Assembly: GCA_035593725.1 (NCBI GenBank)
Contig: DAOSZN010000001.1
Location: forward strand, 137,749 to 201,748
Reading direction: 5' to 3'
Source: UBA4971 sp029551185
GTDB taxonomy: Bacteria; Bacillota; SHA-98; UBA4971
Length of the DNA stretch: 64,000 nucleotides
Shown here: positions 43,195 to 51,615 of the stretch, piece by piece
Layout of the letters: every line of letters begins with the position of its first letter
Position numbering within the stretch: the stretch's first letter is position 1
Made by a program: the position numbers and the translations under genes
The notes under the pieces: generated by a model
The model's database searches: none
Told to the model about the DNA's origin: nothing
What the model saw: the letters and a program-made list of their open reading frames with translations, nothing else

Positions 43195-44439
43195 GTGAAA
43201 TCCAGCCGCAATTTGCTTGCTTTATGTATAGGTTGCGCTCTTATCCAGGCAGGAGACATTATAGTTGCGTCTTTCCTGCCTATCCTTATGTCAGAGCTTG
43301 GAACAGCAGCTGATGCGTCATTTTGGTCAGGCGCAGCTTTCTCCGTCGCTGCGTTGACCTCAGCAATAATGGCGCCTGTATGGGGCTCGTTATCAGACAG
43401 ATATGGTAAGCGAATAATGTTAATTCGCGCAGGTGTGGTTCTTACCATAACGTATGGGCTTATGGGGTTTGCCAAAAGCCACCTTGAAATTCTGTTGCTT
43501 AAGGCTATTACCGGGGCACTTTCAGGATATATCCCTGCTGCGACTATGCTGATCGCCACTACCACACCCAATGAGAAGCTTGGCTATGCCATGGGACTAT
43601 TACAGACGACAATGGCAATTGGAACAATAGCAGGCCCGATTCTGGGTGCAGTATTTGTGTCAGTGTTTGGACTTAACGGCACTTATGTGGCGTGTGCAGC
43701 AATGCCGGCCATAGCTACTCTTATTGCTGTGTTCATCGTGAAGGAGAAAAGAGTCTCTGTAACAGAACAAACCGGCATCATCAAAGGTATGCGAGAGACT
43801 ATTTCTATACCTGTCTTACAGATTCTATTTGGCATCTTGGTTTTTATGCAGGCAGGCACGGCTTGTATTCGGCCTACTTTGCCGCTTCTAATCAAAGAAC
43901 TGTCAACTGCCAATGCAGCCTTTGCCACAAGCATCATTGCGACATTATTCGGAGTCGCAACTGCAATTTCCGCCCCACTGGTGGGAAGGTATTGGAGAGG
44001 CAATTACGTGGCCATGCTAAAGGACAGCTTGCTTCTTCTTGTAGTTTGTGTTATGTTGCAGGGCTTTTCTCAGTCTGTATACAGCCTGGGTGCTTTTAGA
44101 TTTATCTCAGGCGCTCCAAGCGTAGCCATGTCTGTAGCAATCAATGTCCTTGTAGCGCAGGCAGTGGAGCCGGAAGTTCGCGGTACTGTCTTTGGCGTAA
44201 TGAACGCCATGTCCTCAGTAGGGTCTGTTCTCGGACCGTTACTCGGGGGGTATCTGGGCAGCGCCTTCGGGGTGGCCAGTTCCTTTTGGGGAGCTGCCGT
44301 TCTCTACGGGCTTTCCGGTGTCATCGTGATTTCTTCATATAATTTCCTCATGGACACCTTGAAAGACACCTTGGAAATCAGTCCTCCTTCAACCGACCGG
44401 CGGAGATTTCTAAGGCGGAGGACTCCCCGTTCCATGTGA
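43195..44439 (+). CDS. MFS transporter, drug-exporter type
   Basis: The 414-residue protein has twelve predicted membrane segments and the MFS motif A GSLSDRYGKRIM after helix 2, with a second copy-like region later. The LLQTTMAIGTIAGPILGA segment matches motif C of the 12- and 14-helix exporters, so efflux is likely. GTG 43195 has AAGGAG eight bases upstream; an in-frame TTG at 43177 is less likely. It appears to be a single gene; no regulator is adjacent except the Lrp-type one 148 bp after its stop. Confidence 0.9.
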   Translation: MKSSRNLLALCIGCALIQAGDIIVASFLPILMSELGTAADASFWSGAAFSVAALTSAIMAPVWGSLSDRYGKRIMLIRAGVVLTITYGLMGFAKSHLEILLLKAITGALSGYIPAATMLIATTTPNEKLGYAMGLLQTTMAIGTIAGPILGAVFVSVFGLNGTYVACAAMPAIATLIAVFIVKEKRVSVTEQTGIIKGMRETISIPVLQILFGILVFMQAGTACIRPTLPLLIKELSTANAAFATSIIATLFGVATAISAPLVGRYWRGNYVAMLKDSLLLLVVCVMLQGFSQSVYSLGAFRFISGAPSVAMSVAINVLVAQAVEPEVRGTVFGVMNAMSSVGSVLGPLLGGYLGSAFGVASSFWGAAVLYGLSGVIVISSYNFLMDTLKDTLEISPPSTDRRRFLRRRTPRSM

Positions 44440-44520
44440 CTTTCTTACATCCCTAAAATATTTTTTCTCACCAAGAAGGATAATTACCATATTCGTCGAA
44501 TAGAAAAGCTTATATTACCT

Positions 44521-44559
44521 TATACGCACATATGTAGGCAATTTATTACGATATACGCA
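44521..44559 (+). promoter_or_regulatory. direct repeat upstream of Lrp-type regulator
   Basis: TATACGCA occurs at 44521-44528 and again at 44552-44559, a 31-bp period (about three helical turns), 30-67 bases before the regulator start. Lrp-family proteins bind phased sites near their own promoters. A small palindrome ATTCGTCGAAT lies just upstream. Confidence 0.4.
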
Positions 44560-44587
44560 AATAATAGCAGGTATTGGGGCGGAGTTC

Positions 44588-45082
44588 ATGAGAGGGTCTC
44601 CTGTATTGAATCAACTGGATATGGCTATTCTTTCTTACTTGAAGAATGACGGTAGAATCCCTTTTACATTCATCGCGCAAGAATTAGGGGTAGCTGAAGG
44701 CACTGTAAGAAAGCGAGTGGCGCGCCTTGTAGAGGACGGCATAGTCGAAATCAAAGCTGTTGTGGATCCTTTTAAGGTGGGCATGAACTTTGTCACCATA
44801 ATCGGCCTTGATGTTGAGGGAGATTCACCTGACAAGGTCGTAGCTCAACTTGCGGAAGCGCCGCAAGTCAGATATGTGGCTGTCTCAGCCGGCGCTCACG
44901 ATGTTATGGTGGAAGCAGTTTTTAGCTCCAATGATGAGCTCTATACATTTCTTACTCAAACACTGAGGAAGATGCCTGGGATACGAAGCTCTGAAACATC
45001 TCTTGTCTTAAAAGTATGCAAAGAGAGTTCCTCGTGGAACGGGTGGTTGAGTACTGATGGGGGGGATGGATGCCATGAGTGA
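44588..45082 (+). CDS. Lrp/AsnC-family transcriptional regulator
   Basis: The 164-residue protein has the N-terminal helix-turn-helix (LDMAILSYLKNDGRIPFTFIAQELGVAEGTVRKRVARLVEDGIV) and the C-terminal RAM ligand domain (YVAVSAGAHDVMVEAVFSSNDELYTFL). These regulators sense amino acids. The gene lies 62 bp before an ABC importer, which it may control. ATG 44588 has GCGGAG close upstream. Confidence 0.93.
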   Translation: MRGSPVLNQLDMAILSYLKNDGRIPFTFIAQELGVAEGTVRKRVARLVEDGIVEIKAVVDPFKVGMNFVTIIGLDVEGDSPDKVVAQLAEAPQVRYVAVSAGAHDVMVEAVFSSNDELYTFLTQTLRKMPGIRSSETSLVLKVCKESSSWNGWLSTDGGDGCHE

Positions 45083-45144
45083 ATCAGACTATATCGGGGA
45101 TTATTGCAGCAATCCATTATTTTATATTTATCGGAGGGATTTAA

Positions 45145-46146
45145 ATGGCATCCAAAAAATCAAGAATAACCAAGGTGCTTACTATAGTAGGAGCGGTTGC
45201 GGTAATTGCAGTTGTGGCCTTCGCGTTGCCTCGGTTTACTAAGAAACCCACTGTCACCAAAATAGGTATTATGCAGATTGTGGAACACCCGGCTTTGGAC
45301 GCGTCCAGAAACGGATTTATTCAGCGTTTGGCTGAGTTAGGCTACGAAGAGGGAGAGAACGTAGAGTTCATTATACAGAACGCTCAAGGGGATATGGCTA
45401 TTGCCCAGTCTATTGCCGGAAACTTCGTGTCTCAGAACGTGGACATGATCCTTGCTATTGCTACGCCTACAGCTCAGGCAGCAGCTAAAGCCACTCAAAG
45501 CATTCCCATTTTGATAACTGCTGTAACTGACCCGGTCGCTGCAGGGTTAGTTGACTCTGTCAAAGAGCCCGGAAGCAATGTTACAGGTACATCTGATCTT
45601 ACTCCCGTAGCGAAGCAGCTGGAGCTCTTGACCCGGATAGCTCCTGAGGCAGAGCGCGTAGGAGTAATATATAACGCAGGCGAGACAAACTCCCTTGTGC
45701 AAGTGGATCTTGCTCGTGAGGCTGCTGGAAGCCTCGGGCTTGAGCTTGTTGAAGTGACTGTGAGTTCCTCCAGTGAGGTTTATGAAGCTTCTCAGTCACT
45801 GGTGGGTAGGGTGGACGCAATTTACGTGCCCACAGATAATACAGTTGTTTCCGCGCTGGAGTCTGTTATTAAGGTAGGAGAGGATTTTCGGATTCCGGTA
45901 ATCGTAGGTGAGGTTGACGGTGTCAGACGAGGTGCTCTTGCGACCGTAGGAATAGACTATTACGTTCTCGGAATGCAGACTGCTGACATAGCTCAGAAAA
46001 TCCTCAAAGGGGAAAGAGAGCCTAAAGACATTCCCATAGAGTATCTCGAGGATATCCAAATAGCCGTGAATTTGGCAGCAGCGGACAAGATGGGAGTTAC
46101 AGTCTCCAAGGACTTGATTGACGAGGCTTATGAGGTGATAAGGTGA
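45145..46146 (+). CDS. ABC importer substrate-binding protein, TrpX type
   Basis: A 333-residue binding protein of the ABC_sub_bind family. It has an N-terminal hydrophobic segment (about 9-29, ending AFALPRF) that may act as a membrane anchor; there is no lipobox cysteine. Conserved: IGIMQIVEHPALDASRNGFIQRLAELGYEEG, AIATPTAQAAAKATQSIPILITAVTDPVAAGLV, and GSNVTGTSDL. Relatives bind tryptophan, tyrosine or other aromatic compounds. GGAGGG precedes ATG 45145. The end overlaps the permease gene by 4 bases. Confidence 0.92.
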   Translation: MASKKSRITKVLTIVGAVAVIAVVAFALPRFTKKPTVTKIGIMQIVEHPALDASRNGFIQRLAELGYEEGENVEFIIQNAQGDMAIAQSIAGNFVSQNVDMILAIATPTAQAAAKATQSIPILITAVTDPVAAGLVDSVKEPGSNVTGTSDLTPVAKQLELLTRIAPEAERVGVIYNAGETNSLVQVDLAREAAGSLGLELVEVTVSSSSEVYEASQSLVGRVDAIYVPTDNTVVSALESVIKVGEDFRIPVIVGEVDGVRRGALATVGIDYYVLGMQTADIAQKILKGEREPKDIPIEYLEDIQIAVNLAAADKMGVTVSKDLIDEAYEVIR

Positions 46147-47063
46147 GTTCAGCTCTGGGGGCAATGTTCAGGGTCTTGGAGCAAGGCCTTGTATATGCAG
46201 TAATGGCAGTAGGGGTATATTTTACTTCACGGGTCTTGGATTTCCCGGACTTGACAGTTGACGGGAGCTTCCCTATGGGCGCAGCTATCGCCGGAAGATT
46301 GCTAATTGGAGGAGTGAATCCTCTGATAGCGACGTTGTGCGCGCCGGTTGCAGGATTCTTTGCAGGCGCCGCAACCGGCGCCCTTAACACAAAACTTAGA
46401 ATTTCCAACCTTCTGGCCGGAATTCTTACTATGACCGCGCTCTATTCGGTGAATCTCAGGATTATGGGCAGGTCAAACTTGCCTCTGTTAAGGACGGGCA
46501 CGGTTCTTACGGTCATGGAGGATATGGGGATTTCTCCGAAGCTCTCAGCATTCCTCCTGTTCTGCATAGTAATTGTCATTCTCAAGTTAATGGTGGATAC
46601 CTTCCTTCGAACAGAGTTTGGGCTTGCGCTTAGGGCGACAGGTGACAATGAGCTAATGATCAGGAGCCTTGGAGTAAACACAGATTCAATGAAAATCGTA
46701 GGCATCGGCATTGCTAACGCGCAAGTAGCGCTGTCAGGAGCGCTTGTAGCTCAATATCAAGGGTTTGCCGATATCGGTATGGGTGTCGGCACAGTTGTGG
46801 CCGGACTCGCGTCAGTGATTATCGGAGAGGCAATTATCCCTCCGAAATCCGTTGGTATGGGGACTTTAGGAGCAATCATCGGTTCCGTAGCCTACCGACT
46901 TTGTGTGTTTCTTGCTTTGCGCCTTGGTTTTGCGCCTACAGATCTTAAACTCGTCACTGCACTACTGGTAATAGCAGCTCTGTCAGGAAAATCCATCAAA
47001 TCTGGTATCGGCGCTGAAGGGAGGAAGGCTTCAAGGCATGCTGGAACTGAGATCTCTGTATAA
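46143..47063 (+). CDS. ABC importer permease, TrpY type
   Basis: The 306-residue membrane protein is similar in layout to branched-chain amino acid and ribose permeases: about eight to nine hydrophobic segments, LDFPDLTVDGSFPMGAAI near the N-terminus, LRATGDNELMIRSLGVNTD (cytosolic coupling loop) and AGLASVIIGEAI. GTG 46143 forms a GTGA-type overlap with the binding-protein stop. The 3' end overlaps the ATPase gene by 26 bases. Confidence 0.92.
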   Translation: MSSALGAMFRVLEQGLVYAVMAVGVYFTSRVLDFPDLTVDGSFPMGAAIAGRLLIGGVNPLIATLCAPVAGFFAGAATGALNTKLRISNLLAGILTMTALYSVNLRIMGRSNLPLLRTGTVLTVMEDMGISPKLSAFLLFCIVIVILKLMVDTFLRTEFGLALRATGDNELMIRSLGVNTDSMKIVGIGIANAQVALSGALVAQYQGFADIGMGVGTVVAGLASVIIGEAIIPPKSVGMGTLGAIIGSVAYRLCVFLALRLGFAPTDLKLVTALLVIAALSGKSIKSGIGAEGRKASRHAGTEISV

Positions 47064-47844
47064 GAAATTCCAATCAAGCGCAGGCAACGGAAGGATGGCT
47101 CTTAAGGACGTTTCCTTGAGCCTTCAGCCTAACGACTTTGTAACAGTCATTGGAAGCAACGGGGCGGGAAAGTCTACGCTTCTTAATGCAATTGCAGGGG
47201 TTTTCCCTGTAGACAGCGGCCAAGTAGTAATCGACGGACAGGATGTCACGTATTTGCCTGAATATCGGCGTGCTTCGGTTATCGGCAGGGTGTTCCAAGA
47301 TCCTATGCAGGGAACTGCAGGATCCATGTCTATTGAAGAAAACATGGCCATGGCTTTGAAAAGAGGATTGCGCCGTGGGTTATCCAAAGGAGTTTCAGCA
47401 AAGGACAGAGACTACTTTAGGCAGCAGTTGTCTTCTCTCGGCCTTGGCTTGGAAGACAGGCTTCTTGAGCCTGTGAAGCTCCTCTCCGGAGGCCAACGGC
47501 AGGCCTTAGCCCTACTTATGGCTACGCTTTCCAAACCGAAATTGCTGCTTCTCGATGAGCATACTGCAGCCCTCGATCCGAGGACTGCCCAGGAGATTCA
47601 GGAGCTTACCTGTGATATTGTCAGGCGAGGCAGCCTTTCTGTGCTGATGGTTACCCATAACCTTCGCTTGGCTCTTGCAGTGGGGACAAGGACGATAATG
47701 ATGCACGAAGGCGAAATTGTCTTGGATGTAAGTGACCCTGAGAGGTCAGAAATGACTGTATCTGATCTTCTTGAACGCTTTCATGACGCTAAGGGCGAGA
47801 GACTGTCTGACGATAGAATTCTCTTGGAGGTATGCACGTACTGA
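47038..47844 (+). CDS. ABC importer ATP-binding protein, TrpZ type
   Basis: A 268-residue ATPase with Walker A GSNGAGKST, Q-loop VFQDPMQGTAG, signature LLSGGQRQAL, Walker B KLLLLDEHTAALDP and H-loop MVTHNLR. The Glu after the Walker B Asp is retained and is followed by His in place of the usual Pro, as is common in this importer subgroup. GGGAGGAAGG precedes ATG 47038. It completes the importer. Confidence 0.93.
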   Translation: MLELRSLYKKFQSSAGNGRMALKDVSLSLQPNDFVTVIGSNGAGKSTLLNAIAGVFPVDSGQVVIDGQDVTYLPEYRRASVIGRVFQDPMQGTAGSMSIEENMAMALKRGLRRGLSKGVSAKDRDYFRQQLSSLGLGLEDRLLEPVKLLSGGQRQALALLMATLSKPKLLLLDEHTAALDPRTAQEIQELTCDIVRRGSLSVLMVTHNLRLALAVGTRTIMMHEGEIVLDVSDPERSEMTVSDLLERFHDAKGERLSDDRILLEVCTY

Positions 47845-47989
47845 TTCGTTCTCGAGCATGCTTTTTCAAAATGAGCCCGGGGTGTACGTCGTAGACCGGC
47901 GTAAGCCTTGGCAGAGCCTAACACGGTAAAGGAAGCGGCTTGAGAAAAGGCAGCACAGACTGATGGTGCATCACTTAGTGTACAATATC

Positions 47990-48022
47990 AGCGCCGGCCT
48001 CTGTTGAGTTTGTGCCGGCGCT
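47990..48022 (+). terminator. terminator-like hairpin after ABC importer
   Basis: AGCGCCGGC (47990-47998) pairs perfectly with GCCGGCGCT (48014-48022), 15-base loop, followed by CTTCCTTG. The T-run is weak. It lies between the convergent importer and ligase genes. Confidence 0.6.
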
Positions 48023-48067
48023 CTTCCTTGACAGTTCTATGAACTTTACAATGCCTCTACCCTGTCC

Positions 48068-49141
48068 CTATCCGTGCAGCGGCACTGTCTTCCGACGCTG
48101 TTCTGCGATTATCTCATGGGTTTGAACTTGGGCTGCCTTGCGTGCAGCTACATTTGCTCTTGTCGCTGCTACATCCAGGATTTGCCAGACAAGCTCCTCA
48201 AAGGAGAGTCCGCTTGCCATGGCTGTGATCGGGAAAAGGCTGACAGTAGAGAGACCTGGTAGAGGGTTAATCTCCAGAAAGTTCGGGACTCCCGAGCTGT
48301 CGAGTCTGACATCTACCCTAGCCAGGTCACGACACTCAAGGGCTCGATATGATCTTATGGCTACATCCCGGATAGCAACTGCCAGTTCATCTGTAACCGG
48401 CGCAGGACATAGGAATTGTTCCAAGTTATTGTGTTTGGTGTTATAGCAATATACAAACGATTCCGGTCCTGTCTCAACCACAGGGCGAACTTCCATTATA
48501 GGGAAGACTGTCATTTCTTGGTTCCCTACTATCCCTACGGTGAATTCACGTCCGGGCAGAAACTCCTCTATCAGCGCAGGCTGTTTGTAAACAGTTGTTA
48601 TCCAGTTTACCGTGGCAATAAGGCCTTGGTAATCCGTGACTTTGGAGGAATTCCTTACGCCTTTGCTGGAACCTTCATATGCAGGTTTCACAAAAAGCGG
48701 ATAGTTTAGGGAATCAGTTTCGTAATTGTTCAGTTCATTCACGCTGTCTACTTTTAGACACCATGGAGTCGGGATGCCGCTTGCAGAAACAATAGCTTTA
48801 GTTACAGCTTTGTCAAGACAGACTGCAAGTGTAAGAGGATCTGAGCCTGTATACGGAATCCCGAGGGATTCAAGGATGGCAGGCACAATTGCTTCACGAC
48901 ATCTGCCTTCCCAACCTTCCGCTATGTTGAACACAATATCTACATTGAGCTTTTGCAATCTGGAAAGAAGTCCGCGGCGATACGGTATCTTGACAACACG
49001 GTGCCCACCTGCCCGTAACGCCTTAGCTATACGGTCTACCGTTGATTGCTCTTCGAATTCGGCGTCAGCGTCTTCAACTTCCATGTCGGACCCGGGACAG
49101 TCTTTCTTTAAATTGTAGGCGAGACCTACAACAAATCCCAT
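48068..49141 (-). CDS. D-alanine-D-alanine ligase-like ATP-grasp enzyme
   Basis: The 357-residue protein has the ATP-grasp layout of Ddl: ADAEFEEQSTVDRIAKALRAGGH, DIVFNIAEGWEGRCREAIVPAILESLGIPYTGSDPLT, LFVKPAYEGSSKGV, EEFLPGREFTVGIVG and FLEINPLPGLSTVSLFP. It joins two small D-amino or other substrates with ATP, most likely for peptidoglycan, though it lies outside a cell-wall cluster and lacks the usual 'HGxxGEDG' wording, with NIAEGWEGR in its place; such Ddl-like proteins can have other substrates. ATG 49141 follows GAGAGGG. Its leader holds a 32-residue ORF. Confidence 0.85.
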   Translation of the reverse strand: MGFVVGLAYNLKKDCPGSDMEVEDADAEFEEQSTVDRIAKALRAGGHRVVKIPYRRGLLSRLQKLNVDIVFNIAEGWEGRCREAIVPAILESLGIPYTGSDPLTLAVCLDKAVTKAIVSASGIPTPWCLKVDSVNELNNYETDSLNYPLFVKPAYEGSSKGVRNSSKVTDYQGLIATVNWITTVYKQPALIEEFLPGREFTVGIVGNQEMTVFPIMEVRPVVETGPESFVYCYNTKHNNLEQFLCPAPVTDELAVAIRDVAIRSYRALECRDLARVDVRLDSSGVPNFLEINPLPGLSTVSLFPITAMASGLSFEELVWQILDVAATRANVAARKAAQVQTHEIIAEQRRKTVPLHG

Positions 49142-49199
49142 GGTCATCCCTCTCATTCCAATTATGGTTATGTCACTCTCAAGAGCACTTGATGATTAC

Positions 49200-49298
49200 T
49201 CAGGCTTCTGTCACAGACGGAAAACATCCGCCTTTTCGGTAGACCAAGGTTTTCTGCCACCCTGCTCGGCTTTTACCGAAAAGCCTCACAGGCCCCAT
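49200..49298 (-). CDS. candidate 32-residue small protein or leader peptide
   Basis: A small ORF on the minus strand has an exceptionally good start: GGAGGTGATC directly before ATG. The product begins MGPVRLFGKSRAGWQ and ends GGCFPSVTEA; I recognise no family. It stops 58 bases before the ligase start. Inside it is an inverted repeat, CTTTTCGGTA with TACCGAAAAG (49232-49241 and 49274-49283), and a hairpin GGCTTTT-ACCG-AAAAGCC (49268-49285), which are mutually exclusive. Coding plus switchable structure suggests translation-coupled attenuation, but this is inference. Confidence 0.4.
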   Translation of the reverse strand: MGPVRLFGKSRAGWQKTLVYRKGGCFPSVTEA

Positions 49299-49564
49299 GA
49301 TCACCTCCAAGCCGCCTTCCTATGGCGCCCGCTTTTGTCAGTAGTTGAGTTTACTCTCCTATGATAAAGTTGTCTATAGCGATATTGCATGATTTTAGAG
49401 CGCTTTGGCCCGGAAACGAATGATATGGCGACCGGTATGCTAAAAGCTTGCCAATGGTTAATAGTTTGAGCTTTTTATGCCTTATCCGACAACTCAGATT
49501 CCAAGATAGCTCGTACGAAGGACTTGTGGAGCAAAAGGAGAATATTACACAAGATATAAGGGAC

Positions 49565-50098
49565 ATGACATATGCATTGACTCGGCAAGGATGTGTGTCA
49601 TTGGAATCAAGAGCAGGTTGCGGACGAGAGAAAACATTAAGAAGAATTGTGCGTGCAGGTGTAATTGCAGCAATATACGTCGGATTGACGTATGCCCTTG
49701 CTCCGATTAGTTTCGGGCAACTCCAGTTCAGGGTGGCGGAAGGATTGAGCGTGCTTCCGATACTCTATCCTGAAGCTGTGCCTGCGTTATTCGTCGGGTG
49801 CCTTTTGGCTAATATCATCGGGCCTTACGGGATCCTGGATATTGTGTTAGGCAGCCTCACGACATTATTGGCTGCTGTGCTTACCAGGGTGTCAAGGAAG
49901 AGCATTATCGCGTACTTCTGGCCCATAGCGCTTAATGCGCTTATTGTCAGCGCATATCTTAGCTTTTTGGCAGAGACGAAGGCGAGTTACTGGGTATTTG
50001 TGCTTAGCATAGGTATTTCTGAAGCAGCAGCAGTGATACTTATCGGAGTTCCCCTCATCAGATTTCTCAAATCGTCATATCCTGACTCGATTTCATGA
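49565..50098 (+). CDS. QueT-type transporter (queuosine precursor ECF-like S component)
   Basis: The 177-residue product has about five membrane helices and the family pattern VIAAIYVGLTYALAPISFGQLQFRVAEGLSVLPILYPEAVPALFVGCLLAN. QueT proteins are thought to import queuine or preQ1/preQ0 precursors with the shared ECF energising module. The start is uncertain: ATG 49565 is used but has a poor ribosome site, and the frame is open from 49448. The upstream region (49299-49564) has a weak AAAAGCT/AGCTTTT hairpin at about 49441-49476; no preQ1 riboswitch core is visible. Confidence 0.8.
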   Translation: MTYALTRQGCVSLESRAGCGREKTLRRIVRAGVIAAIYVGLTYALAPISFGQLQFRVAEGLSVLPILYPEAVPALFVGCLLANIIGPYGILDIVLGSLTTLLAAVLTRVSRKSIIAYFWPIALNALIVSAYLSFLAETKASYWVFVLSIGISEAAAVILIGVPLIRFLKSSYPDSIS

Positions 50099-50184
50099 GG
50101 AATTAGGGGTTATGTTGTAAGTGCAGTCAGCGCCGGACGATTTGACTATGCTGTTAAGTATGATTGTAAGGAGAGATACTTCCA

Positions 50185-50751
50185 ATGTCCAAGACAAGAG
50201 CTAAACTGAAAAACTACCTTTATCCGATTCCTGCGGTTCCTGTTAGTTGCACCGGGAGTGACGGGCGTCCTAATATTATTACAGTGGCGTGGACAGGCGT
50301 GGCTTGCGGGACACCGCCTATGGTGTCCATAGCAATCAATCTCATGAGATACTCCCATGGCATAATCAAGGAAACCGGGGTGTTTTGCGTAAATATCCCT
50401 GACAACGAGACCCTTTATGCCACTGACTATTGTGGCAATGTATCAGGCAGGGATGTAGACAAATTCAAAGAGCTCGGTCTGACTCCTGTGAAAGGCGATG
50501 AGACAGGGTGTCATTACATCGACGAATGCCCCATTAACATGGAGTGTCGAGTCAGGCATAAGATAGTCCTTGGCAGCCACGAGCTCTTCATAGGAGAGGT
50601 AGTAGCTGCCTACGTTCGCGACGGCGTCCTTACTCCTGAAGGAAGGGTCAATATGAGCAACCTGGACCTGTTTACATATGTAGGTCCCGACTATTACAGT
50701 ATCGGCAGAAAGCTGGGACAATACGGGTATTCCGTAAGCAAACGATCTTGA
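50185..50751 (+). CDS. flavin reductase-like domain protein
   Basis: The 188-residue protein has the FMN-binding split-barrel pattern: LYPIPAVPVSCTGSDGRPNIITVAWTGVACGTPPMVSIAI, FCVNIPDNETLYATDYCGNVSGRDVDKF and HELFIGEVVAAYV. The family includes FMN reductases and many Fe-flavoproteins of anaerobes with unknown partners. ATG 50185 has GGAGAG upstream. It stands 87 bp after the QueT-type gene. Confidence 0.9.
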   Translation: MSKTRAKLKNYLYPIPAVPVSCTGSDGRPNIITVAWTGVACGTPPMVSIAINLMRYSHGIIKETGVFCVNIPDNETLYATDYCGNVSGRDVDKFKELGLTPVKGDETGCHYIDECPINMECRVRHKIVLGSHELFIGEVVAAYVRDGVLTPEGRVNMSNLDLFTYVGPDYYSIGRKLGQYGYSVSKRS

Positions 50752-50821
50752 CAGGCTATGCATGGATTGCTCATGCCGTAAAACCGGAAAAGCTGTAGTA
50801 TCATAGGCAGGGACCTTAAAC

Positions 50822-51541
50822 ATGCGTTATTCCGATATCCGGCATCAAACCGTAATCCGTAGAAAAGACCGAAGACATAACGCCATCCCTGGACGGATAG
50901 CACTCTGTGTTGTACTGCCGGCTTTGGCTCTTGTGTTGGTCTTTCTTTTGCTTCAATGGGCGATGTTTCATGTTGAAGCAGGGAATGCGCACTGTGCGGG
51001 CTCCTTGGTGGACTGGAACAGTATTCTGGAAAACGCAAGCAAGAATCCTCAACAGGATCTCAACGCCCACTTGATGTCAGCTGTAGCTTACGCGAATCTC
51101 GGCATGATTCCTGAAGCCACCCGTGAGTTTCGGGTTATTGAAGCTTCCGGCTATGATGAGTTCGGGAAGAAAGTGATACATGAGAATAGCAAGCGACTTG
51201 AGAATTCGCCTAATGACATTGTAAGCTTTAACTTGTTGGCTTTCGCGTATTACGCTTTCGGCGATTATGAGAAATCCCTCCATTGTTTCGGGTCCCTCAT
51301 GGAGCTTGATCCCATGAATGTGTGGGTTCATCATTACTATGCGTATAGTCTGTCGAAAGATGGCAGGATGGATGAGGCTATTGATGTTCTTAAAGCTGCG
51401 CTGGCAATAGATCCTTCCAATGAATATACTCATCTCCTGCTAGGCCTTGCGTATCGGGAAAAGGGCTGGTACTTGCTCTCAGTTTTGGAGTTGGCAAGGG
51501 CCGGAAAAGCTATCAGTGAGCTTTCTCAGCTTATTAATTAG
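50822..51541 (+). CDS. membrane-anchored TPR-repeat protein
   Basis: The 239-residue protein has a basic N-terminus, one membrane helix at about 27-46, then an outward domain of tetratricopeptide repeats (LMSAVAYANLGMIPEATREFRVIE, FNLLAFAYYAFGDYEKSLHCFGSLMELDPMNVWVHHYYAYSLSKDGRMDEAIDVLKAALAIDP and so on, four to five units). TPRs hold partners; no enzyme motif is seen. The ribosome site is weak. It lies 75 bp before the deaminase ATG, with no clear functional tie. Confidence 0.75.
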   Translation: MRYSDIRHQTVIRRKDRRHNAIPGRIALCVVLPALALVLVFLLLQWAMFHVEAGNAHCAGSLVDWNSILENASKNPQQDLNAHLMSAVAYANLGMIPEATREFRVIEASGYDEFGKKVIHENSKRLENSPNDIVSFNLLAFAYYAFGDYEKSLHCFGSLMELDPMNVWVHHYYAYSLSKDGRMDEAIDVLKAALAIDPSNEYTHLLLGLAYREKGWYLLSVLELARAGKAISELSQLIN

Positions 51542-51615
51542 GCCTTTGTATGTGGACAGGCTTCCACTTTGTCCCTGAGTCGACAGTTAAGATTAAGAAG
51601 AACGGAGGAATTGAT

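Noticed and set aside
45599..45820. Minus-strand frame inside the TrpX-type gene
   Set aside because: It lies wholly within a well-supported gene, has no ribosome site and resembles no family.
49240..49265. T-box-like AGGGTGGCA on the minus strand before the Ddl-like gene
   Set aside because: The consensus continues ACCGCG, which is absent, no stem I/specifier loop is visible, and the bases lie inside a good small ORF.
49299..49564. preQ1 riboswitch before the QueT-type gene
   Set aside because: No C-rich loop with a downstream A-rich pairing tail was seen; only a weak AAAAGCT/AGCTTTT hairpin.
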